Assembly (NCBI RefSeq): GCF_030813495.1
Contig: NZ_JAUSUI010000010.1
Span: 1 to 64,000, forward strand
DNA length: 64,000 bases
Origin: Ancylobacter polymorphus
Lineage (GTDB): Bacteria; Pseudomonadota; Alphaproteobacteria; Rhizobiales; Xanthobacteraceae
Direction of reading: 5' to 3'
Positions 60,030-64,000 of this stretch are shown here, one piece after another. Each line of letters starts with the position of its first letter. The stretch's first letter is position 1. The notes below the pieces were generated by a model. That model had not been told where the DNA came from. It saw nothing but the letters and a program-made list of their open reading frames with translations, and searched no databases. The position numbers and the translations under genes were made by a program.

Positions 60030-60623
60030 ATGACCAAGTTTCGCAAGCTGATGACGACCGCCGCGCTCGGCGCGGCCCTGATCGCGTCCGCGTCCGTCCG
60101 CGCCGAGGATGCGCACCATCCGCCGGGCGCATCTTCGCCCGTTCCCCAGTCCGACGCTCCGATGGCCGCGCCGCAGCCTCCTGCGGCGCCCCCGGCGCCG
60201 GATTCCCCACAAGGGATGATGGGACCAGGCATGATGGGTGGCGCCAGCCCCATGGGCATGATGGGGCAGATGATGGCCCCGGCTCGCATCCAGGGCCGCA
60301 TCGCGTTCCTGCGAACGGAGATCGGTATCACGACCACGCAGCAACCGCTGTGGGATGCCTTCGCCGATGCCCTGCGGGCGAACGCCCGCAGTATGGCGGG
60401 AATGATGTCCGCCATGCAGGACCAGATGATGTCCGGACAGGCTGCGTCGGCTCCCACCCTTCCGCAGCGGATCGAAGCGTACGAACGCATGCTCGCCGGG
60501 CGCCTGGAGGCGCTGCGCAAGATGAAGGCGGCGCTCGATCCCCTTTACGCGGCGTTGGACGACGCCCAGAGGCGCGCGGCCGACCAACTCCTCATGCCCA
60601 TGCCGATGATGGGGCTGATGTGA
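60030..60623 (+). CDS. Spy/CpxP-family periplasmic protein, Met-rich
   Basis: A 197-residue exported protein (signal to about VRAED). A Pro/Ala linker and Met-rich segment GMMGPGMMGGASPMGMMGQM lead to a helical LTxxQ-like region: RIAFLRTEIGITTTQQPLWD, then AGMMSAMQDQMM and RIEAYERMLAGRLEALRKMK. Spy/CpxP proteins act as periplasmic chaperones or metal-responsive factors, and the Met clusters suggest copper binding. It lies 120 bases after the oxidase gene. Confidence 0.8.
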   Translation: MTKFRKLMTTAALGAALIASASVRAEDAHHPPGASSPVPQSDAPMAAPQPPAAPPAPDSPQGMMGPGMMGGASPMGMMGQMMAPARIQGRIAFLRTEIGITTTQQPLWDAFADALRANARSMAGMMSAMQDQMMSGQAASAPTLPQRIEAYERMLAGRLEALRKMKAALDPLYAALDDAQRRAADQLLMPMPMMGLM

Positions 60624-60657
60624 ACGGATCCGAACGACCTGTCCAGGAGAGCCCACC

Positions 60658-60960
60658 ATGTCCATGCACCATGACGCGGCCCATCCTCCCGCGGGCCGGA
60701 ACGACGATCGCGATCGGAACGGCGGGGGGCCGTCCTCCGGGTTCCTGCGTTCGAGGGGAGGACTCGTCGCGATCGGTTTCCTCCTCGTCGCAGCCTTCCT
60801 GCTCTTCTCCGAGCATCGCGCCCATGTGCTCGGCTTCCTGCCGTTCCTGCTGCTGCTCGCCTGTCCGCTGATGCATCTCTTCATGCATCGCGGCCATGGC
60901 GGCAATGGACATGGTGGTGCCTCGGGTGCTGCGAGCCAATCCGAGGGAGGCCCGCGATGA
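60658..60960 (+). CDS. DUF2933 small membrane protein
   Basis: A 100-residue protein with two spans: [20 protein letters not shown] and [20 protein letters not shown], separated by a short EHRAH turn. Flanks are His/Gly-rich ([11 protein letters not shown] and [12 protein letters not shown]). This is the DUF2933 layout that usually accompanies heavy-metal ATPase genes. GGAGAG precedes the ATG. Overlaps the next gene by 4 bases. Confidence 0.82.
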   Translation: MSMHHDAAHPPAGRNDDRDRNGGGPSSGFLRSRGGLVAIGFLLVAAFLLFSEHRAHVLGFLPFLLLLACPLMHLFMHRGHGGNGHGGASGAASQSEGGPR

Positions 60961-61626
60961 ACGGATCGCCCGCCTACGGTCTCTGGAGCCTGGTGATCAT
61001 CAACTCGGCGGTGTTCATCCTGTTCGCCGCGAGCTTTACCCGCCTCGACAGCAAACGGGACTGGCGCTCGCTCGGCGCCTTCTCGGCCTTCATCGTTGCG
61101 CTGTTCACCGAGATGTACGGGTTCCCGCTGACGATCTATCTGCTGTCGGGATGGCTCGGGCGGCAATTCCCGGGCATCGACTTCTGGTCGCACGACGCCG
61201 GCCATCTCCTGGAGATGATGTTCGGCTGGCGGGTGACCCCGCATTTCGGCCCGTTCCACATCCTCAGCTACGTCCTGATCTTTGGTGGCTTCTGGCTGCT
61301 CGCGGCGAGCTGGCATCGGCTCTACGCAGCCCAACGCGACCATCGCCTCGCCACCGAGGGATCCTATGCCCATGTCCGGCATCCCCAGTATCTGGCCTTC
61401 ATCGTCATCATGGTCGGGTTCCTGTTGCAGTGGCCGACGCTGGTGACGCTCCTGATGTTCCCGATCCTGGTCATCGTCTATGTGCGGCTGGCCCGAAGGG
61501 AGGAGACCGCAGCGCGGGCCGAGTTCGGCACAGCCTGGGACGCCTATGCACGCTCGGTCCCGGGCTTCATCCCCCGGCTCGGGCACGCCCCCTCGGCGAA
61601 GTTTCCGACGCAGGGAGGTGCGGCTC

Positions 61627-61634
<8 letters not shown>
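60957..61634 (+). CDS. Isoprenylcysteine carboxyl methyltransferase-family membrane protein
   Basis: A 225-residue membrane protein with about five spans and the C-terminal ICMT/PEMT motif [20 protein letters not shown], which binds S-adenosylmethionine, then [20 protein letters not shown], ending [10 protein letters not shown]. Bacterial members of this family are frequent in metal resistance clusters, where their substrate is unknown since bacteria lack prenylated proteins of the eukaryotic type. Coupled to DUF2933 (ATGA) and overlapping the ATPase gene by 8 bases. Confidence 0.85.
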
Positions 61635-63753
<2,119 letters not shown>

Positions 63754-63814
63754 GAACCTCGCCCACTTGCTATTCATCGTGGTCGCCGGCGAGCCGCGTG
63801 TGGGCCTATGCGGT

Positions 63815-64000
63815 TCAATCGCCAACGATCGTGCAGCTCTCATCCTTCGCCCAATCGGCGAAACTGAGATAATAGGCGCGCACGTCGTCATAGCCGGCCC
63901 GGGCCGCCGCTGCCGCCGCGAGCGCGGCACGGCCGCCACCGTCGCAATGGGTGACGATATGGTCGTCGGGCCGGAAGCCGGCCTGCGCCAGGAGGTCGTG
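63815..64000 (-). CDS. Rhodanese/sulfurtransferase, C-terminal part (runs off the window)
   Basis: The last 61 codons of a thiosulfate or mercaptopyruvate sulfurtransferase-type protein reading from beyond 64000. The active-site loop is VTHCDGGGRAALAAAA with the persulfide-forming Cys, followed by YDDVRAYYLSFADWAKDE and the stop at 63815-63817. The start and any first domain are outside the window. Convergent with the copper ATPase gene, 61 bases away. Confidence 0.75.
   Translation of the reverse strand, partial: HDLLAQAGFRPDDHIVTHCDGGGRAALAAAAAARAGYDDVRAYYLSFADWAKDESCTIVGD

Overview
The window comes from a GC-rich alphaproteobacterium, most likely of the Rhizobiales (Hyphomicrobiales). This rests on overall codon use, on a LexA box of the alphaproteobacterial type (two GAAC/GTTC half sites 7 bases apart) in front of an imuA remnant, and on an intergenic repeat at 13403-13506 of a kind I associate with Rhizobiales. 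Many insertion-sequence remnants, decapitated genes and frameshifts make it look like an accessory catabolic and metal-resistance region (island or large plasmid). The species cannot be told from the sequence alone.

Layout. 1-2760: transposase debris (IS630, inverted IS66 pieces, an IS66/IS5 chimera). 2769-4638: MarR regulator and DHA2 efflux pump behind a palindromic operator. 4718-8546, minus strand: a gentisate operon (3-hydroxybenzoate 6-hydroxylase, fumarylpyruvate hydrolase, GST-type maleylpyruvate isomerase, gentisate dioxygenase, DinB-fold isomerase). Its first gene is cut by an IS110 end and its second is frameshifted. 8546-9236: more IS debris plus a fragment of a gene that is intact at 44626-45717. 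9275-13356: a binding protein, an operon of amidohydrolase, unknown 106-residue protein and Rieske ferredoxin, and a divergent LysR gene.

14049-41940 is the core: phthalate 4,5-dioxygenase (oxygenase and reductase), cis-dihydrodiol dehydrogenase, a separate 4,5-dihydroxyphthalate decarboxylase, and a complete protocatechuate branch of the beta-ketoadipate pathway (pcaIJHGB-pcaL-pcaF), which would take phthalate to succinate and acetyl-CoA. Between these lie an aldehyde dehydrogenase, a ThDP-dependent enzyme, a class II aldolase-like protein, a beta-hydroxyacid-type dehydrogenase, MarR and LysR regulators, and parts of several nitrate/taurine-type ABC importers (three binding proteins, two ATPases, four permeases).

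42500-48320 is a second breakpoint zone: a dead IS110 transposase, a decapitated LuxR gene, an SDR tail, an abiEi-abiEii type IV toxin-antitoxin locus with an unrecognised third gene, and an imuA pseudogene that still has its SOS box.

48324-64000 is a redox and metal region. A two-component system sits divergently from a set of exported PepSY, Asp-rich and DUF2271 proteins, a membrane PepSY-flavodoxin-reductase and ApbE. This looks like a transmembrane electron-transfer module that relies on covalent flavin attachment. It is followed by a VIT-family Fe/Mn transporter, a ferric-reductase-like membrane flavocytochrome, and a copper set (small Cys/His protein, multicopper oxidase, Spy-like protein, DUF2933, isoprenylcysteine methyltransferase-like protein, CopB-type ATPase). 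The tail of a rhodanese gene closes the window.
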